From NCBI GenBank assembly GCA_902619375.1, contig CACNEB010000001.1, positions 62,001-126,000 of the forward strand: a stretch of DNA of 64,000 nt, read 5' to 3'. Below the pieces are notes generated by a model. That model made no database searches. It was given only the letters and a program-made list of their open reading frames with translations, and had not been told where the DNA came from. Of the stretch, positions 9,399 to 18,017 are shown piece after piece (the stretch's first letter is position 1; the number at the start of each line of letters is the position of its first letter). The position numbers were made by a program, and so were the translations under genes. This stretch comes from an uncultured Alphaproteobacteria bacterium (GTDB taxonomy: Bacteria; Pseudomonadota; Alphaproteobacteria; HIMB59).

Positions 9399-10151
9399 TT
9401 AAGCGATTTTGCTAAATAATAATTGTTGTAGTTTTGATTTCTTTAAGATTTTTTCTACCAATATTTTATCATTACTCGTATTAATAGATTGAGTTGATTT
9501 ATTTACAAGAACTATTTTTAATTTATATTTTTTTTTTAAAACTTTAATTTGTTCAATCGACATTTTTTTTTCAATTTTAGATAAAATTGGCGGATTACTA
9601 TAAATTTCATTCAAAATTTCTTTTGGGTAAAGCATTGTTCCTAAAATTTTAAAAATAGAATGTTTTCTAATTTTATTAATATCATTGGGATCTCTAAAAA
9701 GTTGGATCACATACATTTTTGGATCTACAAGGCATTTAACAATATTTAGATCATAAATTTCATTTTTATTGCATTTTGAAGCAAGATTTAAAACAGTTCT
9801 TTTTAAGTCTATTTGATAATCACTTAATTTTGATAGATAACTAGGAAGAATTAAAGGCTCATCTCCTTGTAATAAAATAATTTTTTTATAAGGTAGTTTT
9901 ATAACTATTTCATTAACTCTACTTGATCCATCAAGATGCTTTTTTTTTGAAATAAAGACACTACCATTATTTTTTAAAATAATTTTGGATATTTTTTTAC
10001 TGTTTGTTACAACATGAACATTTTTAACTTTTGAGAGCAAAGCTCTTCTTCTAACATGCTCTATCATTTCTAAATTGTTAATTTTGGTTAATATTTTATT
10101 TGGAAACCTTATAGAATTTAAATGACAAGGAATAAATATCGCTACTGTCAT
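9399..10151 (-). CDS. KdsB-like cytidylyltransferase (CMP-Kdo synthetase family)
   Basis: A nucleotidyltransferase of the KdsB/acylneuraminate cytidylyltransferase family that would activate a 2-keto-3-deoxy sugar acid with CTP. Family segments are IPCHLNSIRFPNKIL near the N-terminus (consensus IPARxxSxRLPGKPL), GSSRVNEI (consensus sGTDRvaE) and ILLQGDEPLI (consensus vvQGDEP). I chose the inner ATG at 10151 (MTVAIFIP) over the ORF-track start at 10178: it matches the usual KdsB N-terminus and leaves a 5-base gap to the SDR gene instead of an overlap. It is last in the kdsA operon. Divergence at the nucleotide-binding residues leaves open a sugar other than Kdo. Confidence 0.75.
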   Translation of the reverse strand: MTVAIFIPCHLNSIRFPNKILTKINNLEMIEHVRRRALLSKVKNVHVVTNSKKISKIILKNNGSVFISKKKHLDGSSRVNEIVIKLPYKKIILLQGDEPLILPSYLSKLSDYQIDLKRTVLNLASKCNKNEIYDLNIVKCLVDPKMYVIQLFRDPNDINKIRKHSIFKILGTMLYPKEILNEIYSNPPILSKIEKKMSIEQIKVLKKKYKLKIVLVNKSTQSINTSNDKILVEKILKKSKLQQLLFSKIA

Positions 10152-10156
10152 AGAGA

Positions 10157-10912
10157 TTATTGTGGCAAAACTCCACAATCTAAATTAATTGATTGTCCTG
10201 TTATAGATGATGATTTCTCGGAGGATAAAAACAACACCAAATCAGCAACATCTTTTTCAGAAGGAAGTGCGTTCAAAGATGAATTATTTCTTATAAAATC
10301 TTTAAAAAAATTTTTATTTTTATATGCAGGAGAGTATCTTTTAGAAATTACGTTCATTAATCCTGGTGTTTTAATCAAAACAGGACAAATACCATTAACC
10401 CTAATATTAAATTCTCCTAGTTCCTTACATAAAGATTGTGTTATTCCATTTAAACCAAACTTTGTTGCACAATATACAGAGTTATATTTTGTTCCTCTTT
10501 TACCAGCGATACTTGAAATATTAATTATATTACCATTTTTAAAACGCTTGAAATGTGGTACGAAATTTTTCAATAAAAAAAAAATACTATATAAATTTGT
10601 ATGAAACATTTGATCTAGAAATTTTTTATTAATTTCCGTTACAGGTTTCCACATTGATTGACCAATATTATTTATTAGAATGTCGATTTTTTTATGTTTA
10701 ACTATGATTTTTTTAGCAAGATTATCAACTTGCTTTTCTTTTGTTAAATCTATTTGATACCAGTAAAAATTTTTTTTGAATTTTTTTTTCGGTGCTGTTC
10801 TACTTAACAAAATAGTTTCGTAACCCTCAAAAATATATTTTTCAGCAATTGCTAAACCAATACCTTTGGATGCCCCAGCTATTACTACTTTTTTCTTTAA
10901 ATCGTCATACAT
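10157..10912 (-). CDS. SDR family oxidoreductase in the Kdo-like operon
   Basis: Classical short-chain dehydrogenase of 251 residues with the cofactor motif GASKGIG near residue 13, NNIG (usual NNAG) near 81, a catalytic serine in NISSIAG and YCATK as the YxxxK motif. The usual C-terminal SITGQSINLDCG is present. It overlaps the preceding SDR by 16 bases. The substrate is unknown; the setting suggests reduction or oxidation of a sugar hydroxyl or keto group on the way to a CMP-activated acidic sugar. Confidence 0.85.
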   Translation of the reverse strand: MYDDLKKKVVIAGASKGIGLAIAEKYIFEGYETILLSRTAPKKKFKKNFYWYQIDLTKEKQVDNLAKKIIVKHKKIDILINNIGQSMWKPVTEINKKFLDQMFHTNLYSIFFLLKNFVPHFKRFKNGNIINISSIAGKRGTKYNSVYCATKFGLNGITQSLCKELGEFNIRVNGICPVLIKTPGLMNVISKRYSPAYKNKNFFKDFIRNNSSLNALPSEKDVADLVLFLSSEKSSSITGQSINLDCGVLPQ

Positions 10913-11676
10913 GAAAAACCACCATCTACTATTACTTCTGAGCCTGTTACAAAAGCTGAGGAGTCTGAACTTAAATATAATACAGCTGAAATCAATTCTT
11001 TTGGATCACCAAATCTTTGTAATGGAGTATGACTTATAATTTTATCTATTCTTTTTTTATCTAAGAAGTTTTTTTTGTTCCATTCAGTTGGAAAAAAACC
11101 TGGTCTTAAAGAGTTTACTCTTACCCCAGACATAGCCCATTCTCTTGCTAGATTTTTAGTAAGATTGGTTATAGCTGCTTTTGAGGCAGAATAGGCGTAC
11201 GCCCTTGACAAAGGTGGATCAGCTGATGTTGACGATATATTAATTATAGAGCCATTTTTATTTTGAACCATAGATCCACCAATTAATTTGCAAGAGATAA
11301 ATACAGAATTTAATTGAGATTCAATTACATCATTCCAATTAGCTAAATCAATGTCTAAGAAATCTTTAGAACTATTTATGCCTGAGCCATTAATTAAAAT
11401 ATCAACTTTACAGATAAGATTTATTTTATCATTTATCTCGTAGATAATTTCATAATTTGTAGTGTCTACACTAAATTTATAAATATTAGGTTTAGTTATT
11501 ATAGATTTGATTTTATTTTCTAATATTTCTAATTTTTCTGCATCTTTATCAATAAGGAACAAATTTGAGCCTAATCTTGCAAAAGCTAAAGCCATTTCAC
11601 TACACAAATGACCACCTGCACCAGTTATTACTACATTCTTATTTTTAAAGTTAAATAATTTATCTATATATTGCAT
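10897..11676 (-). CDS. Second SDR family oxidoreductase in the Kdo-like operon
   Basis: Short-chain dehydrogenase of 259 residues. The nucleotide loop reads TGAGGHLCS, so the last glycine of the usual TGxxxGxG is replaced by cysteine, a modest oddity that may affect cofactor choice. YSASK supplies the YxxxK motif, NISSTSA the serine, and SAFVTGSEVIVDGGF the C-terminal signature. Paired SDRs like this are common in deoxysugar and keto-sugar pathways. It starts 6 bases after the aldolase gene ends. Confidence 0.85.
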   Translation of the reverse strand: MQYIDKLFNFKNKNVVITGAGGHLCSEMALAFARLGSNLFLIDKDAEKLEILENKIKSIITKPNIYKFSVDTTNYEIIYEINDKINLICKVDILINGSGINSSKDFLDIDLANWNDVIESQLNSVFISCKLIGGSMVQNKNGSIINISSTSADPPLSRAYAYSASKAAITNLTKNLAREWAMSGVRVNSLRPGFFPTEWNKKNFLDKKRIDKIISHTPLQRFGDPKELISAVLYLSSDSSAFVTGSEVIVDGGFSCMTI

Positions 11677-11682
11677 TTAAAT

Positions 11683-12477
11683 TTATTTTAATGAAGCAAT
11701 AGTGTTTTCAACTTGTTCGGCCCATTTCCATAAAGCAAATAAATCAGATCCGAGTACTATAAAATTAAAACCTAAATCTATATTTTTTTTTATGTTCTCA
11801 GAGTTAACATCATTAATCTGTATCCCACAACTGACATTATTTTTTTTACATATATCAGATACTTTTTTACAGTTATTAATTACAATTTCACTGTCTAGTT
11901 GACCAGGAACACCTAAAGAACCTGATAGATCATAAGGGCCAATCATCACAGCATCAATAGTTTGATGAGATAAGATTTTTTCTAAATTCTCAACTCCTTC
12001 TTTATTCTCAATTTGTATCATGAAAGTAGAAGTCTCATTCCAATTAGAAAAATAGTTATCAATTGAAATACCATAATTCTGAGCTCTATTTACCCCAAAT
12101 GTTCTTTGACCAATGGGGGGATACTTAAAACTTTTATATAAAAAATCTACTTCTTTGACACTACTAACTGTTGGAAACATCATTCCATCAGGGCCCGAGT
12201 CTAATAGCGGTTTAATTTGTTCAACGGAATGGGAGACTATACGTGGTATACATGGTACACCAAAAGATTGTGAGGCAGCTATAATTCTTTGAGCTTCACT
12301 AATACTAATTGTAGAGTGTTCCATGTCAATTACATTAAAATCAAAATTAATATTAGAAAATATTTCTGTTATGGATGGATGAGAAAATGAAATCCAACCA
12401 ACAAAAAGTGTTTTTTGTCTGTTTGTTAGTTTATCTTTAAGTTTCTTTCTTAATTGATTATTAAAATTTCTATCCAT
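11683..12477 (-). CDS. HpcH/HpaI-family class II pyruvate aldolase
   Basis: A divalent-metal pyruvate aldolase of the HpcH/HpaI family, 264 residues. Recognisable residues are FNVIDMEHST (active-site histidine region), YPPIGQRTFG, MIQIENKEGVEN (metal-binding glutamate) and MIGPYDLSGSLG (metal-binding aspartate). These enzymes join or split pyruvate and an aldehyde, giving 2-keto-3-deoxy acids in the synthetic direction. Its place between a KdsD-type CBS gene and two SDRs is unusual. It may make or degrade a 2-keto-3-deoxy acid related to Kdo. It overlaps the CBS gene by 8 bases. Confidence 0.85.
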   Translation of the reverse strand: MDRNFNNQLRKKLKDKLTNRQKTLFVGWISFSHPSITEIFSNINFDFNVIDMEHSTISISEAQRIIAASQSFGVPCIPRIVSHSVEQIKPLLDSGPDGMMFPTVSSVKEVDFLYKSFKYPPIGQRTFGVNRAQNYGISIDNYFSNWNETSTFMIQIENKEGVENLEKILSHQTIDAVMIGPYDLSGSLGVPGQLDSEIVINNCKKVSDICKKNNVSCGIQINDVNSENIKKNIDLGFNFIVLGSDLFALWKWAEQVENTIASLK

Positions 12478-12865
12478 CTATTAAATTATGTAAGTGTATT
12501 ATTCCATAAAGTTTATCATTTTGATCAATAATTGGGACATCCCATATTTTATTTTTTTTCATATAGGTAACTACTTTTTCTTTTGTAAGTTTATTATTAA
12601 TTAAAAAAAATTGTGGCTTTTTATTCATATAATTTGTGATATCGTCAATCAAGATAGCTGAGAGAGGTTTTTGAATTTTTAAAAATATTCTTCTTAAGTC
12701 ACCATCAGTAAAAATACCTGTTAAATTTAAATTTTTATTTGTTATACAAACAGCCCCAATCTTATGAAAGTTCATTAAAGAGATAGCATCATAAACAGTC
12801 GCATTTTCGGTTAGCACAGGAAAATCACCCAACTTAATAATTATTTTTTCAAACTCAACAGACAT
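12470..12865 (-). CDS. Stand-alone CBS-domain pair of the KdsD type, without the SIS domain
   Basis: Two CBS motifs in about 131 residues. GIFTDGDLRR and GIIHLHNLIDG are very characteristic of the C-terminal half of arabinose-5-phosphate isomerase (KdsD/KpsF). The N-terminal SIS sugar isomerase domain is absent and is not encoded next to it. I chose the ATG at 12865 (MSVEFEK) because it overlaps the end of kdsA by only 11 bases; the track's upstream start would overlap by 41. It could be a regulatory subunit for a partner encoded elsewhere, or a relic. Catalytic activity on its own is unlikely. Confidence 0.8.
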   Translation of the reverse strand: MSVEFEKIIIKLGDFPVLTENATVYDAISLMNFHKIGAVCITNKNLNLTGIFTDGDLRRIFLKIQKPLSAILIDDITNYMNKKPQFFLINNKLTKEKVVTYMKKNKIWDVPIIDQNDKLYGIIHLHNLIDG

Positions 12866-13736
12866 TAGATAGATCCCAATTTTTATTAATTTCAAGAACA
12901 GTTTGGTGCAATCTTATAGCATGGCTTAATAAAGGCTTCAAATCTTTGATATTTAACTGAGTGTATGGATCGGATAAAGCTTTCTCTGGGTTATCATGAA
13001 CTTCAAGAAATAAAGCATTTATCCCAGCTCCAACTGCTGCTCTTACTAATGCAGGTATGAATTCTCTTTGTCCTCCAGATAGATTACCAAGAGATGTAGG
13101 AAGTTGGATAGAGTGAGTTGCGTCATAACAAACAGGTTGTTTTGTTTCGGACATAATTTGAAAGCATCTCATATCATTTACCAACATGTCGTATCCAAAA
13201 AATGTTCCACGATCAGTTAAAAGAATTTGATCATTTCCGAATTCTTTTAATTTTTTGACAGAATTTCTAATATTCCATGGACTCATAAATTGTCCTTTTT
13301 TTAAATTAATTGGTTTTTTTGTTTTGGCAGCTGCTCTTAAAATAGAAGTTTGTCGACAAAGATATGCGGGTACTTGAACCATATCGCAAACGATACCTGT
13401 ATGTTCTGCCCATTCCACACTTGAAAAATCAGAAGTTACTGGAATTTTAAATTCAGATCTTACTTCTTCAAGAATTTTAAGACCCTCATCTATTCCCACT
13501 CCATGAAAACTTTTTGGTGATGATCTACAATCCTTATCATAGCAAGATTTATAAATAAATTGAATTTTTAAATCATCACAGATCTTTTTAATATTTTCAG
13601 CCATATAAAAAGTATGATCTTTTGTTTCTATTGCACATGGTCCTGCAATTAATACTAATGGTAAGTTAGACCCTATTTTTATAGTATCGAAATAATTTCC
13701 ATTTATTGTTAAAATGTCAGTATTGATGTAACTCAT
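12855..13736 (-). CDS. kdsA: 3-deoxy-8-phosphooctulonate synthase (KdsA)
   Basis: Condenses phosphoenolpyruvate with arabinose 5-phosphate to Kdo-8-phosphate in the cytoplasm. Family motifs run from LVLIAGPCAIE near residue 30, through IYKSCYDKDCRSSPKSFHG (usual KaSfDKaNRSS) and the middle QVPAYLCRQTSILRAAA, to YDATHSIQLP and LFLEVHDNP at the C-terminus. The KDC in place of the usual KAN suggests a divergent paralogue, perhaps metal-dependent. It is first in a six-gene operon, with the promoter expected in the 300-base gap upstream. Confidence 0.88.
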   Translation of the reverse strand: MSYINTDILTINGNYFDTIKIGSNLPLVLIAGPCAIETKDHTFYMAENIKKICDDLKIQFIYKSCYDKDCRSSPKSFHGVGIDEGLKILEEVRSEFKIPVTSDFSSVEWAEHTGIVCDMVQVPAYLCRQTSILRAAAKTKKPINLKKGQFMSPWNIRNSVKKLKEFGNDQILLTDRGTFFGYDMLVNDMRCFQIMSETKQPVCYDATHSIQLPTSLGNLSGGQREFIPALVRAAVGAGINALFLEVHDNPEKALSDPYTQLNIKDLKPLLSHAIRLHQTVLEINKNWDLSNVC

Positions 13737-14040
13737 TTAATTTTAAAAGTCCTAATTCTCTTATTTATAATAGATTGAATGGTTGAGAGGCGCTACCTTT
13801 ATATTTTTATGTTTTACTACCATAGCTAGTAAATAAATTTAAATGAGAGCTAACATATTCAATACTCACAATAAAGATATCCCTTTTATAACATAAGACG
13901 AAATAAACCTAGATTGTAGAGGAGATTTATTCTGTGGGTAATTTGCATAATTAATTATGACTCTAAATTTATAATAATCCGTTGTTAAGGGTCATAATAT
14001 TTCTCTTATGTTTTTGTAGGAATATGACAAATTCAATAAT
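13737..14040. other. 304-base gap between the kdsA operon and the HAD-like gene
   Basis: AT-rich, with no ORF of useful length and no tRNA. It must hold the promoter of the minus-strand kdsA operon and the 3' end of the minus-strand HAD-like gene region. I see no strong hairpin and no known riboswitch motif. Confidence 0.5.
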
Positions 14041-14694
14041 TTATTTTTCAAAAATTGAAATATCTAATTTTTTATAATATTTTTTACAAAAGCTAAAATC
14101 ATCTTCAATATGAAACATTCCTGGAAATGCAATACATTTAACGTTTGCGTTATATGCTGACATAGCACTTTCAATTGAGTCCTCAATTGTTAAACATTCA
14201 TTTTCGCTTACACCCAAATTTTTTAGAGCCTTTAAATAAATATCAGGGTAAGGCTTTACTTTTTTTATTAAATTATTATTTCCTATAAAATTAAAATCTG
14301 TTTTTTCTATTTTTTCATTTAGTGTTTTGAAAATAGCATTTATATTTTCAATAGTTGTTGTTGACGCTAGACCAATTTTAATTTTATTTAATTTGGCATA
14401 TTTAATTACGTCTAAAACACCTTCTCTAGGATCAATAACATTTGAATTTAAAAATCTATTAAAATATTGAGTTTTTAATTCTCTAATCTTTTTTGAGTCT
14501 ACTGTTTGATGATTAATCTTTGCAAAATATTCAACTCTCTTTATTCCTCCTGATTTTTTAAGTAATTTTTTGTAATTACTCTTATCCCAATACCAGTCTA
14601 ATCCTAACTCTTTAAATGCATAATTAAATGACTGTCTTTGAATATCAGACGTTTCTACTAAAGTTCCGATAGATCCAAAAATTATAGCTTTCAT
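14041..14694 (-). CDS. HAD-IA-like protein lacking the catalytic aspartates
   Basis: 217 residues of the CbbY/phosphoglycolate phosphatase-like HAD fold. The start MKAIIFGSIGTLVETSD aligns with the usual FDxDGTL motif I, but both aspartates are gone (F-G-S-I-G-T). The other motifs remain: LASTTT (motif II), KKVKPYPDIYLKAL (motif III lysine) and LTIEDSIESAMSAY (motif IV). Losing the nucleophile should abolish phosphatase chemistry, so this may be a binding or regulatory protein or catalyse something else. From memory, relatives with FGSIGT occur in other marine Alphaproteobacteria, which would argue against decay. It is the last gene of the minus-strand SDR/HisD-like/SnoaL operon. Confidence 0.75.
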   Translation of the reverse strand: MKAIIFGSIGTLVETSDIQRQSFNYAFKELGLDWYWDKSNYKKLLKKSGGIKRVEYFAKINHQTVDSKKIRELKTQYFNRFLNSNVIDPREGVLDVIKYAKLNKIKIGLASTTTIENINAIFKTLNEKIEKTDFNFIGNNNLIKKVKPYPDIYLKALKNLGVSENECLTIEDSIESAMSAYNANVKCIAFPGMFHIEDDFSFCKKYYKKLDISIFEK

Positions 14695-14727
14695 TGAATT
14701 TTTTTAAGAATTTTAAATTAGTTATTT

Positions 14728-15495
14728 TTATTTAGCTGTCCAACCACCATCTACCACTATTGATGATCCTGTAATCATTGATGAACCATTTGATGCCAGA
14801 TATACAACCGCAGTAGCTACATCACTTTCAGTAGCTAATCTACCAAGAGGTATATTTTTTAAAGTTTCTTTTTTAAATTTTTTATTAATAAAAAACTTTT
14901 TTACCATTGGAGTTTCAACAAATGTTGGACAAACAGAATTGACACGAATATTTTTTGAAGCTAAATCCAGAGCCATTCCTTTAGTTAACCCTTCAATACC
15001 AAATTTTGTCATATTGTAAGTACTTCTATTTGGTGCTCCAACTTTGCCTAGCTGAGAGGACATATTAATGATACTTCCTGCAATTGTTTTTCTATTTTTA
15101 GACTTTAACATCTTTCTGGATGCTAATTGTGCAACATGAAAAGATGCTTTCAAATTTAAATCAACCATATAATCCATATCTTCTTTTTTAATTTTGTTAA
15201 AAAACTCAGGTATATTTGTTCCCGCATTATTTACTAAAATATCTAATCTATTAATTTTTGAAAAAACTTCAGTTATTTGATCAAAATCAAATAAATCACA
15301 AACATAAAATTCACATTTTCTTTTTAATTTGTTTATTTCTTTTTTAACTTTAATAAGATCTTTTTCAGTGCGACTTAAAATTATTAAATCAGCACCAGCT
15401 TCTGCTAAAGCAATAGCTGAAGCTCTTCCAATACCTTTACCCGCACCCGTCACAAGTGCTATTTTTTTCTTGAGACTTAAACTTTTTAAATACAT
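14728..15495 (-). CDS. SDR family oxidoreductase next to the HisD-like dehydrogenase
   Basis: Classical SDR of 255 residues with TGAGKGIG near residue 17, NNAG near 91, a serine in NMSSQLG, YNMTK as the catalytic YxxxK motif and MITGSSIVVDGGWTAK at the end. It follows the HisD-like gene with a one-base overlap. The pair resembles sulfopropanediol catabolic loci, where a HisD-like enzyme (HpsN) is accompanied by SDRs (HpsO/HpsP). That is an analogy and does not prove the substrate. It probably oxidises an alcohol of the compound handled by the cluster. Confidence 0.85.
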   Translation of the reverse strand: MYLKSLSLKKKIALVTGAGKGIGRASAIALAEAGADLIILSRTEKDLIKVKKEINKLKRKCEFYVCDLFDFDQITEVFSKINRLDILVNNAGTNIPEFFNKIKKEDMDYMVDLNLKASFHVAQLASRKMLKSKNRKTIAGSIINMSSQLGKVGAPNRSTYNMTKFGIEGLTKGMALDLASKNIRVNSVCPTFVETPMVKKFFINKKFKKETLKNIPLGRLATESDVATAVVYLASNGSSMITGSSIVVDGGWTAK

Positions 15496-16820
15496 TACTT
15501 AGGTTTAATTTTAGATACTGGTTTCCCATAGGCTACATTAATACCACCATATCTTCTTGCTCTAACATTACATTGTTCGGCATGGCCTATAAAACCCTCT
15601 AAATATGATAATCTTGATCCATATTCTGCAATTTTTGTAGCTGCTTCATCGGTTGTAATTTTTTGATAAGTATGAGTTTTTATAAATTTACCAACCCATA
15701 AACCGCCTGTGTATCTTCCAGCTTTTTTTGTCGGTAAAGTATGGTTTGTTCCTATTACTTTGTCACCATTCGCAACATTTGTTCTTGCACCCAAAAAAAG
15801 TGCTCCATAAGATGTCATATTTTTTAAAAACCATTCATCTCTATCTGTCATAACTTGAACATGCTCTGAAGCTATTTCATTAGCTTTCATTAACATCTCA
15901 TCATAACTTTCACACAAAATTATTTCACCATAATCTTTCCAGCTAACACCAGCAGTATCTTTTGTTGGTAAAATTTCGAGCAGTCTATCTATTTCTTTTA
16001 TTGTTTCTGTTGCTAAATCTCTAGAATTAGTAATCATTATTGCAGGTGAATTATAACCATGCTCTGCTTGTCCAAGAAGATCTGTAGCACATATCTCTGC
16101 ATCTACAGTATCATCGCATATAATCATTGTTTCAGTAGGACCAGCAAATAAATCGATACCAACCTTACCAAATAATTGTCTTTTTGCTTCCGCAACGTAT
16201 GCGTTTCCAGGACCAACTATCATATCTACTGGTTCTATGGTTTCAGTTCCAATAGCCATAGCTCCAACACCCTGCATTCCACCTAAAACGTATATTTCAT
16301 GTGCTCCTCCCATTTTCATGGCTGTAACTACAGCAGCATTTGGTTTTCCTTGATAGGGGGGTGTTGTTGCTATTATTCTAGGAACTCCAGCAACTGAAGC
16401 AGTGACTACAGACATATGAGCTGATGCCACCATTGGAAATTTTCCAGCAGGAACATAACAGCCAACAGATTGAACAGGTATATTTTTATGTCCAAGAATT
16501 ACACCTGGTTGAGTTTCCACTTCAATTTCACTTAAACTTTTTAATTGTGCCTCGGCAAACGATCGAACTTGTTTTTGTGCAAATCTAATATCCTCTTTGT
16601 CATTATCAGAAACTTCATCCACTAATTTACTTATTTCATCTTCAGATAATCTAAATGAACTAGGTGAGTATTTATCAAATTTCTCTGATAATTCTCTTAC
16701 ATAGCTATCTCCCTTTAATTCAATTTCCTTTAAAGTATTCTCAACTACTGCTTTAACTTTATTGTTTTCTTCAGCTCTTTGTTTTTCATTTAGGCTTTTT
16801 TTGATAAATTCAACTGTCAT
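15495..16820 (-). CDS. HisD-family dehydrogenase, sulfopropanediol 3-dehydrogenase (HpsN)-like
   Basis: 441 residues of the histidinol dehydrogenase family. The metal and catalytic set is intact: Q251 and H254 (GQAEHG), E319-H320 (ASEHVQ), D353 (GDKVIGTNH) and H413 (IGHAE). These enzymes oxidise a primary alcohol to a carboxylate with two NAD. There are no histidine genes nearby. The neighbourhood, with SDR and SnoaL genes, fits the catabolic branch that includes HpsN from Ruegeria, which acts on 2,3-dihydroxypropanesulfonate. The true substrate is unknown. Confidence 0.8.
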   Translation of the reverse strand: MTVEFIKKSLNEKQRAEENNKVKAVVENTLKEIELKGDSYVRELSEKFDKYSPSSFRLSEDEISKLVDEVSDNDKEDIRFAQKQVRSFAEAQLKSLSEIEVETQPGVILGHKNIPVQSVGCYVPAGKFPMVASAHMSVVTASVAGVPRIIATTPPYQGKPNAAVVTAMKMGGAHEIYVLGGMQGVGAMAIGTETIEPVDMIVGPGNAYVAEAKRQLFGKVGIDLFAGPTETMIICDDTVDAEICATDLLGQAEHGYNSPAIMITNSRDLATETIKEIDRLLEILPTKDTAGVSWKDYGEIILCESYDEMLMKANEIASEHVQVMTDRDEWFLKNMTSYGALFLGARTNVANGDKVIGTNHTLPTKKAGRYTGGLWVGKFIKTHTYQKITTDEAATKIAEYGSRLSYLEGFIGHAEQCNVRARRYGGINVAYGKPVSKIKPK

Positions 16821-16822
16821 TT

Positions 16823-17932
16823 TTATTTCTTATGAACTAATTTGAGCACATCTATTCCCAATTGAAATAAAATATGGACAATATCTATTGGTACCCAATT
16901 TTCCCTAATAAGACCTTCATTATGTAAATAAAAATCCATCACTCTCATAGTAACTAATTTATAAGTAGGTTCATATCCGAGCCAATCACTTGAACCGTGT
17001 GTTGCTTGAATACTGTGCCAACCACCTGTCATAGAGTAATTACCATCACCTATTTCAATGTAATGACCAATTTTCCAATAATTTCTCTCTTTAAACGTTA
17101 ATCTAAATGGTAGCTGATGATGCTCAATAAAACCTTTTAAACCTCTAGCAGTGCCTATACCACATGGTCCGTACCACATCATTTTCGGATGCCAATAATC
17201 TTTTTGAGGGTGGTTAATTAATTTCTGTCTTACACTATCTTTAGTAGCTCCAGTATCAGTTTCTGGTTTTATATCTAAACTTCTTTGCATCGTAAGGCCC
17301 TGATCAAGAGTTCTAGCTGATAAATCAGTATCTAGGTTTTCAAAGGTTGTTCCGTCACCAGTAATAGGTCCTGGCCACATTTCTTCTACACCCAAAGATG
17401 AATTAATTGGCCAAAAACCTGCTTGCCTTATAAAATCCATAATATCAATTAACACATGAGAATTGATTATTTTTTCATTTTCTATTTGATGAACCTCACA
17501 TATTCGTAAATGAATAGTTTTACCATTGGAGGGAACTCCTAACCATGGATTGACAAAAGTGCCAGTCAAATGACCAACAGTTGAGACATAAACCCTATCT
17601 TGAAAACTCCCTCCAATTATTAAATTATCTCTTCTCTCTAAGTCTGGAAAAGAATTCAGTAAAGGTTTCCAAAGGGTATTAATTATTTCATCAATGCCTT
17701 TTATGTGATTTACAGGGTGGAATGCATAGATTTCAGCATCCTCATGATATGCATTCTTTATATTTTGACTTAAATCACTATCTTTGGACTCAGAAATTTT
17801 TTTGAGGAGATTTCTAATTTTTTTTTTATTTAATATATTTTCTTTAGGGTCCAAATTTATAATTTTTGCTCCACTTTTAATTGGAATACCGGTATCAAAA
17901 TTTTTAATTTCGCTCAAGTTATATTGCCTCAC
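16823..17932 (-). CDS. Two-domain SnoaL-like protein A
   Basis: 369 residues with two SnoaL/NTF2-like domains, about 35-172 and 210-365. Domain 1 has [18 protein letters not shown] and [18 protein letters not shown], the last close to the SnoaL consensus GTHTGTFxGxPPTGK. Domain 2 has the initial [14 protein letters not shown] and ends [20 protein letters not shown]. No signal peptide. It is a paralogue of the protein at 21.8-22.8 kb, sharing W-GP-GIG and ENW--ID--H----GID. SnoaL folds can be aldol cyclases, isomerases, hydrolases or binding proteins, so the reaction is unknown. It is first in the minus-strand operon, 3 bases before the HisD-like gene. Confidence 0.8.
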   Translation of the reverse strand: MRQYNLSEIKNFDTGIPIKSGAKIINLDPKENILNKKKIRNLLKKISESKDSDLSQNIKNAYHEDAEIYAFHPVNHIKGIDEIINTLWKPLLNSFPDLERRDNLIIGGSFQDRVYVSTVGHLTGTFVNPWLGVPSNGKTIHLRICEVHQIENEKIINSHVLIDIMDFIRQAGFWPINSSLGVEEMWPGPITGDGTTFENLDTDLSARTLDQGLTMQRSLDIKPETDTGATKDSVRQKLINHPQKDYWHPKMMWYGPCGIGTARGLKGFIEHHQLPFRLTFKERNYWKIGHYIEIGDGNYSMTGGWHSIQATHGSSDWLGYEPTYKLVTMRVMDFYLHNEGLIRENWVPIDIVHILFQLGIDVLKLVHKK

Positions 17933-18017
17933 CTATCTAATATCAATAAATATTACTTTGATTAACTTTATAATTTAAATAATATTTAACAAAATGATAA
18001 AATTTAAAATCTAATTA
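17933..18017. promoter_or_regulatory. Divergent promoter region of the SnoaL cluster
   Basis: Only 85 bases separate the two divergent operons, so it must carry both promoters. A TATAAT sits at 17969-17974 on the + strand, with no clear -35 box. No operator-like inverted repeat was obvious, and no regulator gene lies within the cluster. Confidence 0.35.

Noticed and set aside
10122-10604. 160-residue plus-strand ORF over the KdsB-like and SDR genes
   Set aside because: Antisense to two recognisable genes; no motif of its own.
15495-16820. Reading the HisD-like gene as histidine biosynthesis
   Set aside because: No other his genes are near, and the operon partners are SDR and SnoaL-type proteins, which fits the catabolic branch better.
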